Origin: Poseidonocella pacifica | Lineage (GTDB): Bacteria; Pseudomonadota; Alphaproteobacteria; Rhodobacterales; Rhodobacteraceae | Assembly: GCF_900111875.1 (NCBI RefSeq) | Contig: NZ_FOJU01000001.1 | Coordinates: 62,001 to 126,000 of the forward strand | Reading direction: 5' to 3' | DNA length: 64,000 nucleotides | Shown here: positions 1 through 7,483 of the stretch, one piece after another | Numbering within the stretch: the stretch's first letter is position 1 | How the letters are laid out: each line of letters starts with the position of its first letter | Notes under the pieces: generated by a model | Database searches by the model: none | Told to the model about the DNA's origin: nothing | The model's input: only the letters and a program-made list of their open reading frames with translations | Translations under genes and position numbers: made by a program

Positions 1-1
1 G

Positions 2-262
2 TCTGTGATGACGCTCCGCCTCGTCGATGGATCCGAAGCGATCTTCGGCATCGATGAAGGACTGTTGGTCAAGAAGGGGCATAGCGTCGACGTGGCTGTA
101 TTGCGCGGAGTCCTTGGCGATGACCTGAGCAGTTTGAAGCACACTGTAGAGTCCCGTTTCGTACAAGTGGACGAAGAGGAGCGGCAGGCCCGCTCGGCCC
201 TGTCCCGGCTCGAAGCCGATATGGTCCGGCGGTTCGCCGAATTGAAGACGCCCGCGCCATGA
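2..262 (+). CDS. atpC: N-type ATPase epsilon subunit, 5' part outside window
   Basis: C-terminal part of the epsilon subunit, the central-stalk protein that links the F1 head to the c ring. The reading frame is open from base 2, so the gene starts before the window. GTG at 5 and ATG at 8 are internal codons, because the visible residues (LRLVDGSEAIFGIDEGLL and onward) match the middle of the family rather than an N-terminus. The helical C-terminus is rich in Glu and Arg. The stop overlaps the start of atpQ by 4 bp. The gene order that follows (Q, R, B, E, F, A, G) is that of N-type ATPases, where atpD normally lies just upstream. Identity rests on the conserved tail and the context. Confidence 0.85.
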   Translation, partial: SVMTLRLVDGSEAIFGIDEGLLVKKGHSVDVAVLRGVLGDDLSSLKHTVESRFVQVDEEERQARSALSRLEADMVRRFAELKTPAP

Positions 263-546
263 GCCCCGATCCCGACAAACCCGCCGAAGACATCGCGCGG
301 CATGCCGCGCGGATGAAATCCGCGCGCGACCATCCGGGGCCAAGCCCGCTGCGCGGCATCGGCACCTTTGGAATGATCGGTTGGTCGATCGCGGTGCCGA
401 CGGTCGGGGGGGCGTTTCTGGGGCTTTGGCTGGACCGTGTAGCCCCTCAGGTCTTTTCATGGACGATTGCCCTCATCCTTGGAGGGGTCGTCATCGGCGC
501 GTTCATCGCGGCGGCGTGGGTCAACAAAGAAGGAGACGGAGAATGA
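259..546 (+). CDS. atpQ: N-type ATPase accessory membrane protein AtpQ (AtpI-like)
   Basis: Small membrane protein of 95 residues in the second position of the operon, where N-type ATPase operons encode AtpQ, a relative of AtpI that is thought to help c-ring assembly. A charged N-terminal stretch of about 35 residues is followed by two predicted membrane helices (about 37-57 and 65-88) separated by a short loop (LDRVAP). It starts inside the end of atpC and its TGA stop overlaps the ATG of atpR, so translation is probably coupled. The call relies on length, topology and position. Confidence 0.8.
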   Translation: MSPDPDKPAEDIARHAARMKSARDHPGPSPLRGIGTFGMIGWSIAVPTVGGAFLGLWLDRVAPQVFSWTIALILGGVVIGAFIAAAWVNKEGDGE

Positions 547-842
547 TTGCTGTGGACTGGCCCGCATTGGGCTTGGGGCTGGCGGCCGGGACGTTGGTGA
601 GCGCGCTTTTCTTTGCGGGGCTGGCCTTCGGAATGCAGCGTGCCCTGCGCGCCGGAAACGCGATCGCAACCCTCGGTGTGAGCGCGGCGCTTCGGATTTC
701 CGGGTTATTGGCTATCGGCTGGTTGATTGCAACGCTGGCGGGGCCTTGGGCCTTTGCGGGATATGGCATCGCGTTTTTCATCTGTCGACGCATGGCGACC
801 GCCATGGCCCGCGCGCCCGTACGGGCAGGAGGGTCGGAATGA
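543..842 (+). CDS. atpR: N-type ATPase accessory membrane protein AtpR
   Basis: 99-residue hydrophobic protein with three predicted membrane helices, placed between atpQ and atpB as in N-type ATPase operons. The ATG at 543 overlaps the atpQ stop, and the atpR stop overlaps the atpB ATG at 839. An open frame runs further upstream to 381, but that part is a shadow of atpQ. Conserved arginines lie inside the membrane segments (MQRALRAGN and ALRISGLL). AtpR has been proposed to act with AtpQ during assembly of the rotor ring. That role is family inference, not something the sequence shows. Confidence 0.8.
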   Translation: MIAVDWPALGLGLAAGTLVSALFFAGLAFGMQRALRAGNAIATLGVSAALRISGLLAIGWLIATLAGPWAFAGYGIAFFICRRMATAMARAPVRAGGSE

Positions 843-1534
843 TCCTGTCGCCTGACCAGATGATCCTGTTTGTTATCTGGGGGATCCCGATCAATGCCAC
901 CATCTTCTATACGTGGATCGTGATGGCGATGCTGACGGGCGTCTCTATGCTCCTCACGCGCAACCTGCGTGCCGATGTGCCCCCGAACCGCTGGCGCACT
1001 GCGCTTGAAGTGATCGTTCAAAGCATTCAAAGCCAGATTGAGGAGATCGCCCAAGGTCCGTCGCGCCATCTCCTCTATTTCGCCGGGACACTCTTCTTGT
1101 TCGTTGCGGTCTCCAACTTGCTTCTTGTCGTGCCGGGGTTTGAGCCGCCGACGTCATCCCTCTCGACCACGACTGCGCTCGCCCTGTCCGTACTCGTGGC
1201 CGTACCCCTGTTCGGTATCACCAGCCGGGGCCTCGGCGGTTACCTCAAGACCTATCTGCAGCCCTCGTTCATCATGCTGCCCTTCAACATCATTTCGGAA
1301 GCCTCGCGCGGCATATCGCTCGCGATCCGTCTTTACGGCAACATCATGAGCGGCGCTGTCATTGCGGCCATACTGCTGACGGTCGCGCCGTTTTTCTTTC
1401 CGGTGATCATGGACGTGCTCGGCCTGCTGACCGGCATGATCCAGGCCTACATCTTCGCGATCCTCGCCACGGTTTACATCTCCAGTGCCACCAAGCCGCC
1501 ACATCCGTCCACAACACAGAAGGACAAATCATGA
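839..1534 (+). CDS. atpB: N-type ATPase subunit a
   Basis: Subunit a of Fo, 231 residues. It forms the ion half-channels beside the c ring. The essential stator arginine sits in SLAIRLYGN (about Arg164), within the long fourth or fifth helix that also holds the FNIISEASRGIS region. ATG at 839 is chosen because it overlaps the atpR stop by 4 bp; the longer open frame upstream is a shadow. The stop overlaps the atpE start by 4 bp. Several hydrophobic helices cover most of the length. Family membership is clear. The coupling ion cannot be told from this subunit alone. Confidence 0.92.
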   Translation: MILSPDQMILFVIWGIPINATIFYTWIVMAMLTGVSMLLTRNLRADVPPNRWRTALEVIVQSIQSQIEEIAQGPSRHLLYFAGTLFLFVAVSNLLLVVPGFEPPTSSLSTTTALALSVLVAVPLFGITSRGLGGYLKTYLQPSFIMLPFNIISEASRGISLAIRLYGNIMSGAVIAAILLTVAPFFFPVIMDVLGLLTGMIQAYIFAILATVYISSATKPPHPSTTQKDKS

Positions 1535-1818
1535 CTGACCTTGGGATCATTGCCGCTATTTCCATTCTCACTGCCGGATTGACGGTCTCCTTCGGGGCGA
1601 TTGGCCCGGCTTTGGGTGAGGGACGGGCGGCCTCGCAGGCGCTCAGCGCCATCGCCCAGCAACCTGACGCCGCCTCGACCCTGTCGCGTACGCTTTTCGT
1701 GAGCCTCGCAATGATTGAATCCACGGCGATCTACTGTTTCGTCGTCGCGATGATCCTCATCTTCGCCAATCCATTCTGGAACGCGGCAGTCGAAGCCGCT
1801 GCGGCGGCGGGCGGCTGA
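1531..1818 (+). CDS. atpE: N-type ATPase rotor subunit c with double carboxylate
   Basis: Two-helix hairpin of 95 residues that forms the c ring. The first helix carries GPALGEGRAAS with Glu30; the second carries MIESTAIYCF with Glu63, Ser64, Thr65 and Tyr68. The ESTxxY group corresponds to the Na+ ligands in Na+-ATPase c subunits such as Ilyobacter. A second glutamate in helix 1, in place of Gln, is typical of N-type ATPases. The polar loop has AQQPDA. The ATG overlaps the atpB stop. The ligand set suggests Na+ binding, but some N-type rings with two carboxylates have been argued to carry H+, so specificity stays open. Confidence 0.93.
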   Translation: MTDLGIIAAISILTAGLTVSFGAIGPALGEGRAASQALSAIAQQPDAASTLSRTLFVSLAMIESTAIYCFVVAMILIFANPFWNAAVEAAAAAGG

Positions 1819-1822
1819 ACAG

Positions 1823-2581
1823 ATGTCCATCGACTGGATCACGGTCGCGGCCCAGCTTGCCAATTTCCTTGTGCTTGTCTGGCTATTGAAGCGGTTTCTC
1901 TACCGTCCGATCCTCGACGGTATCGATGCACGTGAGGCGGAAATCGCGGAACGAATGCAGGTCGCCGTGCGCGCCAAGGAAGAGGCAAACGCGGCGGAGG
2001 CAGTCTTTCGCGCGCAACAGGCAGCGCTCCAATCGGAACAGGCAACTGCTACCGAGGCGCTACGTCGTCAGGCGGAAGAGGAGAAAGACGCACTTCTGAA
2101 GGAGGTGCATGACCGCATAGACCGGGAGCGCACGGCTTGGGCCGCGCATCTGCAAGACGAGGCGCGCAGCTTTACCGCAAAGATGCACAAGGCGGGAGGG
2201 CATGCCTTGTTGGAATTGACGCGCAAAGCCCTGATCGATCTTGCGGATGAGACGCTTGAGGCACGTATCGCCCTTCATCTGGGCAAGCAGATCGCGGCAA
2301 TGGACCAAGATCTGGAGCATGCGGCAGGTGCGGCGGACGACGCCGTCATCATCAGCCACGAGGCCTTGCCGAAACCCATAGAGAAAGAGATCACCATCGC
2401 ATTGCAGCGCCGTTTCCCGAAGATCGATGTCCGCTTTGAGGCGGATCCAGCCATGGCGCTGGGGCTGTCCTTGCGTATCGGCGGGGCGCAACTTGCTTGG
2501 ACGGTCGATACCTACATCGATGGTTTGGACACGCATATGACTGACCAATTGGCAGCCGGATCCGAGGTGAGACCGCAATGA
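1823..2581 (+). CDS. atpF: N-type ATPase subunit b with delta-like C-terminal part
   Basis: Peripheral-stalk subunit of 252 residues, well above the usual 160 or so for b. One N-terminal membrane helix (residues 5-25) is followed by a long charged Ala/Glu/Arg-rich helix (about 30-165). The last 80 residues (from about [14 protein letters not shown] to [11 protein letters not shown]) resemble the C-terminal domain of the delta subunit. No separate atpH exists in the operon, so this tail probably supplies the contact with the top of F1. It follows atpE after 4 bp and overlaps atpA by 4 bp. The delta resemblance is my reading and would need a profile search. Confidence 0.85.
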   Translation: MSIDWITVAAQLANFLVLVWLLKRFLYRPILDGIDAREAEIAERMQVAVRAKEEANAAEAVFRAQQAALQSEQATATEALRRQAEEEKDALLKEVHDRIDRERTAWAAHLQDEARSFTAKMHKAGGHALLELTRKALIDLADETLEARIALHLGKQIAAMDQDLEHAAGAADDAVIISHEALPKPIEKEITIALQRRFPKIDVRFEADPAMALGLSLRIGGAQLAWTVDTYIDGLDTHMTDQLAAGSEVRPQ

Positions 2582-4116
2582 ATAGCGTCTTTCAACCGCT
2601 TTCGGTCGAGCCGCATGATATTCTCCACAGCCTCCTGCAAAGCCCGTCTCCTGCACCGCGCCTCAACGAAGTGGGGCAGGTTGCGGAAGCGGCAGACGGA
2701 ATTGCCATCGTCGGTGGGTTGGAGCGTGCGCTGTCTGATGAGGTTTTGGAGTTCGAAAGCGGTGCGATGGGCATCGTTCTCGATCTTGAGCCTGATCGGC
2801 TTGGTGTTGTTCTGCTGGGGCCATCCGACCGCGTCAGTGTCGGCGAAAGGGTCATCAGATCGCACCGGGTTGTCAGCACGAAAGTCGGGGAGGCGCTGTT
2901 GGGACGCGTCGTGGACGCGCTTGGCAATCCGAGCGACGGAAGGCGGCCGCTGAAATCTTCGTCCTCACATCCGGTCGAAGCGGAAGCCCCGGCCATCCTT
3001 GCCCGCCGTGCCATATCGCGCCCTCTTGCGACAGGTATCAAGGCCATCGACGCGGCGGTGCCGATCGGTCTGGGACAACGGCAATTGGTGATTGGTGACC
3101 GGCAAACAGGCAAGACATCGATTTGCGTCGATGCGATCCTGAACCAGACATCTACCGACGTGATCTGTATCTATTGCGCCACCGGCCAGCGCGGAGATGC
3201 GGTGGCCAAGGTCATCGGCGCCGTGCGCAAAAGCGGCATGATGGATCGTACCATCATCATGGCCGCCGGTGACGAGGAGGCGGCAGGGTTGGCCTATGTG
3301 GCCCCCTATGCCGCCATGACCATAGCGGAGTATTTCGCCGCGAAGGGCAGGGATGTTCTGGTGGTGCTGGACGACCTGACCCACCACGCACGATCTTACC
3401 GCGAATTGTCGTTGCTGCTCCGCCGTCCGCCCGGGAGGGAGGCGTTTCCGGGTGATATCTTTTACATCCACGCGCGACTACTGGAACGGGCGGGGCAGTT
3501 CACCGATACGGTTGGGGGTGGCTCGATCACGGCGCTCGCCATCGTGGAGACACAGGCCGAAAACCTTTCTGCCTATATTCCGACAAATCTCATTTCGATC
3601 ACGGACGGGCAGGTCTATCTGTCACCGCGTCTTGTCCGCAAGAACCAGTTTCCGGCTGTTGATCTCGGCAAGTCGGTCAGCCGTGTGGGTGGCAAGGCGC
3701 AAAGCCCCGCGTTCCGGTCGGTGGCGGGCAACCTGCGCGTGACCTTGTCTCAATTCGAGGAACTCGAAGACTTTGCCCGCTTTGGCACGCGGCTAGACGA
3801 CGCCACACGCGCCCGCCTGACACGGGGGGCGGCCGTTCGCGGCGCTCTGCGGCAGGCCGAACGTGACCCGATGCCAGCAATCGAGCAACTCGCCGTGCTG
3901 ACCGCTGCGAACGGAGGTGTCTTTGACGGGTTGAACGAGTCCGAGGCGACCATGCTCATGGGCCGTCTGAGGCAGGCTGCGCGCACTGATCTTGGGGATA
4001 TTGCCAAACGGATCGGCGAGGGTGCGGCGCTCGATGGGGCGGCGCATGAACGGATAGTTGCCATTGCGCAGAGCCTGCGGGACGCGACCGGGAGTGTGGA
4101 TGCCCCAGACGCTTGA
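2578..4116 (+). CDS. atpA: N-type ATPase alpha subunit
   Basis: Alpha subunit of the F1 head, 512 residues, with non-catalytic nucleotide sites. The Walker A motif GDRQTGKT is at about residues 173-180 and the Walker B region is [13 protein letters not shown]. The [19 protein letters not shown] segment and the [10 protein letters not shown] motif are typical of alpha chains. The start overlaps the atpF stop by 4 bp. The last 17 bases overlap the atpG start. Length and motifs are normal for the family, and no sign of damage is seen. Confidence 0.95.
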   Translation: MNSVFQPLSVEPHDILHSLLQSPSPAPRLNEVGQVAEAADGIAIVGGLERALSDEVLEFESGAMGIVLDLEPDRLGVVLLGPSDRVSVGERVIRSHRVVSTKVGEALLGRVVDALGNPSDGRRPLKSSSSHPVEAEAPAILARRAISRPLATGIKAIDAAVPIGLGQRQLVIGDRQTGKTSICVDAILNQTSTDVICIYCATGQRGDAVAKVIGAVRKSGMMDRTIIMAAGDEEAAGLAYVAPYAAMTIAEYFAAKGRDVLVVLDDLTHHARSYRELSLLLRRPPGREAFPGDIFYIHARLLERAGQFTDTVGGGSITALAIVETQAENLSAYIPTNLISITDGQVYLSPRLVRKNQFPAVDLGKSVSRVGGKAQSPAFRSVAGNLRVTLSQFEELEDFARFGTRLDDATRARLTRGAAVRGALRQAERDPMPAIEQLAVLTAANGGVFDGLNESEATMLMGRLRQAARTDLGDIAKRIGEGAALDGAAHERIVAIAQSLRDATGSVDAPDA

Positions 4117-5050
4117 AACCCTGACCCGCCAGATGGGCAGCATGGAAAGCATCCATAGCGTCGTTCGCACGATGAAGACGCTGTCTGTCATCAATTCCGC
4201 CCCCTACGAGCAGGCGGGTCGCGCAATCGAAGCCTACCACAGGACCGTGCTCAGCGGGCTGCACGGGTTCATCCGGTCCGCGGGTACGCTGAAGTTGCCG
4301 GCGCAAAAGGTGAACGTGCGCGTGCTCGTGGTCTTTGGAACGGATCACGGTTTATGCGGCAGCTACAATGCTGTGCTCGCAGCGTACGTGGCAGAGCAAC
4401 TCGATGCGCGCCAAGGCGCCGCACCACGCATTGCGTGTGTGGGCGCGCAGATGTCCGCAGCGCTTGCGGATCGGGCGATTGCGGTCGACCGAGTATTCCT
4501 TCCCCCTGCATCTGTCGACGGAATAGGGCGGCTGGCCAATCTGTTGACGCGCTATCTGGATGGGGTCCGCCTGAAGGCCGCTCCGTCCGAAATTGCGGTG
4601 GATTTGCTCTTCATCGCGCGCGCTGACGGCGGAGGGCAAGAGGTTCGGAGCGTCCCGCTTCTTCCGCTCGACACAACGGTCTTGAAGGACCTGAAGGAGA
4701 AGCCGTGGGATTCGCGCAGCCTTCCGACCTTTGCCATGAAACCCACAGACCTGTTTCGTGCGTTGATCCGGGGATATGTCTTTGCCAGCCTCTTCAAGGC
4801 TTCGGCCGAAGCGATGGTGACCGAAAACGCTGCGCGGCTGGCCCTGATGCAGCAGGCAGAGCAGTCCATCGAGGAACGACTTGAGGCACTCAGATCCGAT
4901 GCGAACGCCCTGCGTCAAAGCGGGATCACCACCGAGCTTCTGGACGTCATCACCGGCTTCGAAGCCCTGAAGAAAACCCGGCGCAGGAAACCCGCCCAAG
5001 GGGGCGGGCCTGCAGGTCAGGCTTTGACCCTGATGGAGGATGGATCGTAA
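4100..5050 (+). CDS. atpG: N-type ATPase gamma subunit
   Basis: Central-shaft gamma subunit, 316 residues. The N-terminal helix ([20 protein letters not shown] and onward) and the conserved [12 protein letters not shown] segment identify it. ATG at 4100 is preferred over the longer open frame because the homologous helix begins there. The C-terminal helix pairs with the N-terminal one ([21 protein letters not shown]) and is followed by a basic tail ([10 protein letters not shown]) and a Gly/Pro-rich end. The last 34 bp overlap the 3' end of the convergent dehydrogenase gene on the other strand. It is the last gene of the operon. Confidence 0.9.
   Translation: MPQTLETLTRQMGSMESIHSVVRTMKTLSVINSAPYEQAGRAIEAYHRTVLSGLHGFIRSAGTLKLPAQKVNVRVLVVFGTDHGLCGSYNAVLAAYVAEQLDARQGAAPRIACVGAQMSAALADRAIAVDRVFLPPASVDGIGRLANLLTRYLDGVRLKAAPSEIAVDLLFIARADGGGQEVRSVPLLPLDTTVLKDLKEKPWDSRSLPTFAMKPTDLFRALIRGYVFASLFKASAEAMVTENAARLALMQQAEQSIEERLEALRSDANALRQSGITTELLDVITGFEALKKTRRRKPAQGGGPAGQALTLMEDGS
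4991..5008. other. GC-rich hairpin where two convergent genes overlap
   Basis: Perfect 7-bp stem CCCGCCC / GGGCGGG with a 4-base loop, inside the last codons of atpG and just beyond the 3' end of the minus-strand dehydrogenase gene. No run of T follows on either strand. It may pause or end transcription from both sides, but it is not a classical intrinsic terminator. Confidence 0.35.
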
Positions 5051-7464
5051 AAAGGTTTGAGGGAAGGTAGGGCGGCGACGCGGTGCCCGGCCACTTCGAT
5101 CTCATAGGATGAGGACAAGACCTCCTGCGCAGACTGGCCTTCGCAGGGGACGTACCCCATGCCCATCGCCGCACCGAGATGGTGGCCATAAGCCCCCGAG
5201 GAAAGGTAGCCCACGATCCGCCCGTCTCGCAGGATCGGTTCGGCATGATACAGCAGGGGATCAGGATCGGTCAGCATGAACTGAACCAGACGGGATTTCA
5301 GCCCCTCATCGCGCTTTCGCTGCACGGCGTCGCTCCCGATGAATTTGACACCAGTCTTCTTGATGGCGAACCCGAGGCCGGCCTCAAGAATGTGATCCTC
5401 AGATGAAATATCGTGCCCGAAATGCCGAAAGCCTTTTTCGATCCGGCAACTGTCCATCATGTGCAACCCGCAGAGCCGGCCGCCCTGTGCTTCGCTCGCC
5501 TCGAGCAAGGTCTCAAACACATGCGCGGCCATGTCAGCGGAGACATAGATTTCCCAGCCAAGCTCACCTACGTAGGTCACACGATGCGCGCGTGCGAGGG
5601 CCATGCCGATCTCGATGTCCTGCGCCGTGCCAAACGGGTTCACCGCGTTGGAGAAGTCATTGGGTGACACGCGCGAGAGCAGTTCGCGAGAGTTTGGCCC
5701 CATGACACAGATCACCGCCTCCGACGCGGTCGCATCAAAGAGCGACACACGGAAATTCCCGACGTGGCGGCGCAACCATTCCTGATCGGCAAGCCGCGTG
5801 GCAGCGGGAGTAACAACGAGATAGGCGGTCTCGCTCAGCCGGGTGATGGTCACATCCGCTTCGATCCCGCCGGAGGAGTTGAGGAATTGACTATAGACGA
5901 TCTTGCCAACCGGAACCGAGAGGTCGGAGGCCGACACGTAGTTCAGAAACGCCTCCGCATCCGGCCCGTCAACGCGGATCTTGCCAAAGGAAGACATATC
6001 GTAAATTCCGACATTCTCGCGGACTGCCTTGTGTTCACGCGCGGCATTGTCGAACCAGTTCTGGCGTTGCCAACTGTAGGCATATTCTGGCGTCTGCCCC
6101 GGTTCCGCAAACCAGTTTGCCCGCTCCCAGCCGGCGAGTTCGCCCATGACCGCCCCTGCGCGCAGCAGATGCTCATGCAGCGGAGAGCGGCGGATCCCCC
6201 GCGCGGTGGCCTTCTGGCGATATGGAAAGTGATCGGCATAAAGCAGGCCCAGCGTTTCCGTGGATCGCTCGAAGAGATAGGTCTTGTTGCCCTGAAACGG
6301 CTGCATCCGTGCGATGTCGACGTCCCCTAGGTCAAAGGGTTTCTCACCCGTGTCCATCCAAGCTGCCAGCGCCATGCCCGCGCCGCCAGCGGACTGAATG
6401 CCGATGGAATTGAACCCGGCGGCGACCCATACATTCTCCATCCCCGGCGCGAGCCCGAGGTGATAGGCATCATCCGGGGTGAAGCTTTCCGGCCCGTTGA
6501 AGAAGGTGTGGATACCCGCTTCGGCAAGGAGGGGCATCCGGTTGACCGCCGATTCAAGGATTGGTTCGAAGTGGTCGAAATCCTCGGGCAATTGATCAAA
6601 CTCGAAGTCCTCCGAGATGCCTGTCATGCCCCAAGGCTTGGCGACGGGTTCAAACGCGCCGAGCAGAAGTTTTCCTGCGTCCTCTTTGTAATAGGCGCAT
6701 TCCTCGGGAACCCGCAGGGTCGGCAATTGCCCCAGCCCGTCAATGGTGTCGGTGACGATGTAGAAATGCTCACAGGCATGGAGCGGCACGGTGACGCCCA
6801 TCTGACGGCCAACTTCATGCCCCCACATGCCCGCACAGTTGACGACCATATCACAGGCGATGGTGCCCTGATCCCCGCCCTCGGTCAGCCACGTCACGCC
6901 GGTGATGCGCCGTCCGTCCCGCTCAAACCCCGTCACCTTGGTGCGTTCGATCACCTGCGCGCCGCGCATCTTCGCCCCTTTGGCGAGCGCCAGCGCGATA
7001 TTGGCCGGGTCGCCCTGACCGTCCTTCTCGAGATAGACCGCCGCGGTAACGTCCTCGGTATTTACATGGGGATAGCGGGTCTTGAGTTCGCTGGGGCTGA
7101 TTTCCTCTACCTCCACGCCGAACGCCCGGGCCATGGACGCTTGGCGCAGGATCTCTTCGCGGCGCTCGTCAGAAAGCGCCACGGTGATGGAGCCATTGCG
7201 CCGGAAGCCTGTTGCAACGCCGGTCTCCGCCTCAAGGTTGCCGTAGAGTTCCTGACTGTATTTGGCGAGCTTGGTCATGTTTTTCGTCGCGCGCAGTTGG
7301 GCGATCAACCCGGCCGCGTGCCACGTGGTGCCCGAGGTCAGCTGCTTGCGTTCGAGCAATACCACATCGGTCCAACCTAGCTGGGTCAGGTGATACGCGA
7401 CGGAGCAGCCAATGACGCCGCCGCCAACGATGACAACGCGGGCCGTTTTGGGGGGGAGGGCCAT
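5017..7464 (-). CDS. FAD-dependent dimethylglycine/sarcosine dehydrogenase-like protein (GcvT type)
   Basis: 815 residues with the two-part build of dimethylglycine and sarcosine dehydrogenases. The N-terminal FAD domain has the Rossmann motif VVIVGGGVIGCSVAYHL and a SGTTWHAAGL segment, whose His is the covalent flavin site in this family. The C-terminal aminomethyltransferase-like (GcvT) half binds folate (RVTYVGELGWEIYV and RIEKGFRHFGHD). Such enzymes demethylate N-methyl amino acids, giving electrons to ETF and one-carbon units to tetrahydrofolate. ATG at 7464 has an AAAGGA ribosome site; the open frame further upstream is a shadow. It lies 19 bp after the second paralogue in one operon. 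The exact substrate is not settled. Confidence 0.85.
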   Translation of the reverse strand: MALPPKTARVVIVGGGVIGCSVAYHLTQLGWTDVVLLERKQLTSGTTWHAAGLIAQLRATKNMTKLAKYSQELYGNLEAETGVATGFRRNGSITVALSDERREEILRQASMARAFGVEVEEISPSELKTRYPHVNTEDVTAAVYLEKDGQGDPANIALALAKGAKMRGAQVIERTKVTGFERDGRRITGVTWLTEGGDQGTIACDMVVNCAGMWGHEVGRQMGVTVPLHACEHFYIVTDTIDGLGQLPTLRVPEECAYYKEDAGKLLLGAFEPVAKPWGMTGISEDFEFDQLPEDFDHFEPILESAVNRMPLLAEAGIHTFFNGPESFTPDDAYHLGLAPGMENVWVAAGFNSIGIQSAGGAGMALAAWMDTGEKPFDLGDVDIARMQPFQGNKTYLFERSTETLGLLYADHFPYRQKATARGIRRSPLHEHLLRAGAVMGELAGWERANWFAEPGQTPEYAYSWQRQNWFDNAAREHKAVRENVGIYDMSSFGKIRVDGPDAEAFLNYVSASDLSVPVGKIVYSQFLNSSGGIEADVTITRLSETAYLVVTPAATRLADQEWLRRHVGNFRVSLFDATASEAVICVMGPNSRELLSRVSPNDFSNAVNPFGTAQDIEIGMALARAHRVTYVGELGWEIYVSADMAAHVFETLLEASEAQGGRLCGLHMMDSCRIEKGFRHFGHDISSEDHILEAGLGFAIKKTGVKFIGSDAVQRKRDEGLKSRLVQFMLTDPDPLLYHAEPILRDGRIVGYLSSGAYGHHLGAAMGMGYVPCEGQSAQEVLSSSYEIEVAGHRVAALPSLKPFYDPSSIRVKA

Positions 7465-7483
7465 GGTCGGGGTCCTTTCGCGA

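Noticed and set aside
467-838. N-terminal extension of the subunit a frame
   Set aside because: It overlaps atpQ and atpR in another frame and lacks homology; the start at 839 overlaps the atpR stop as expected.
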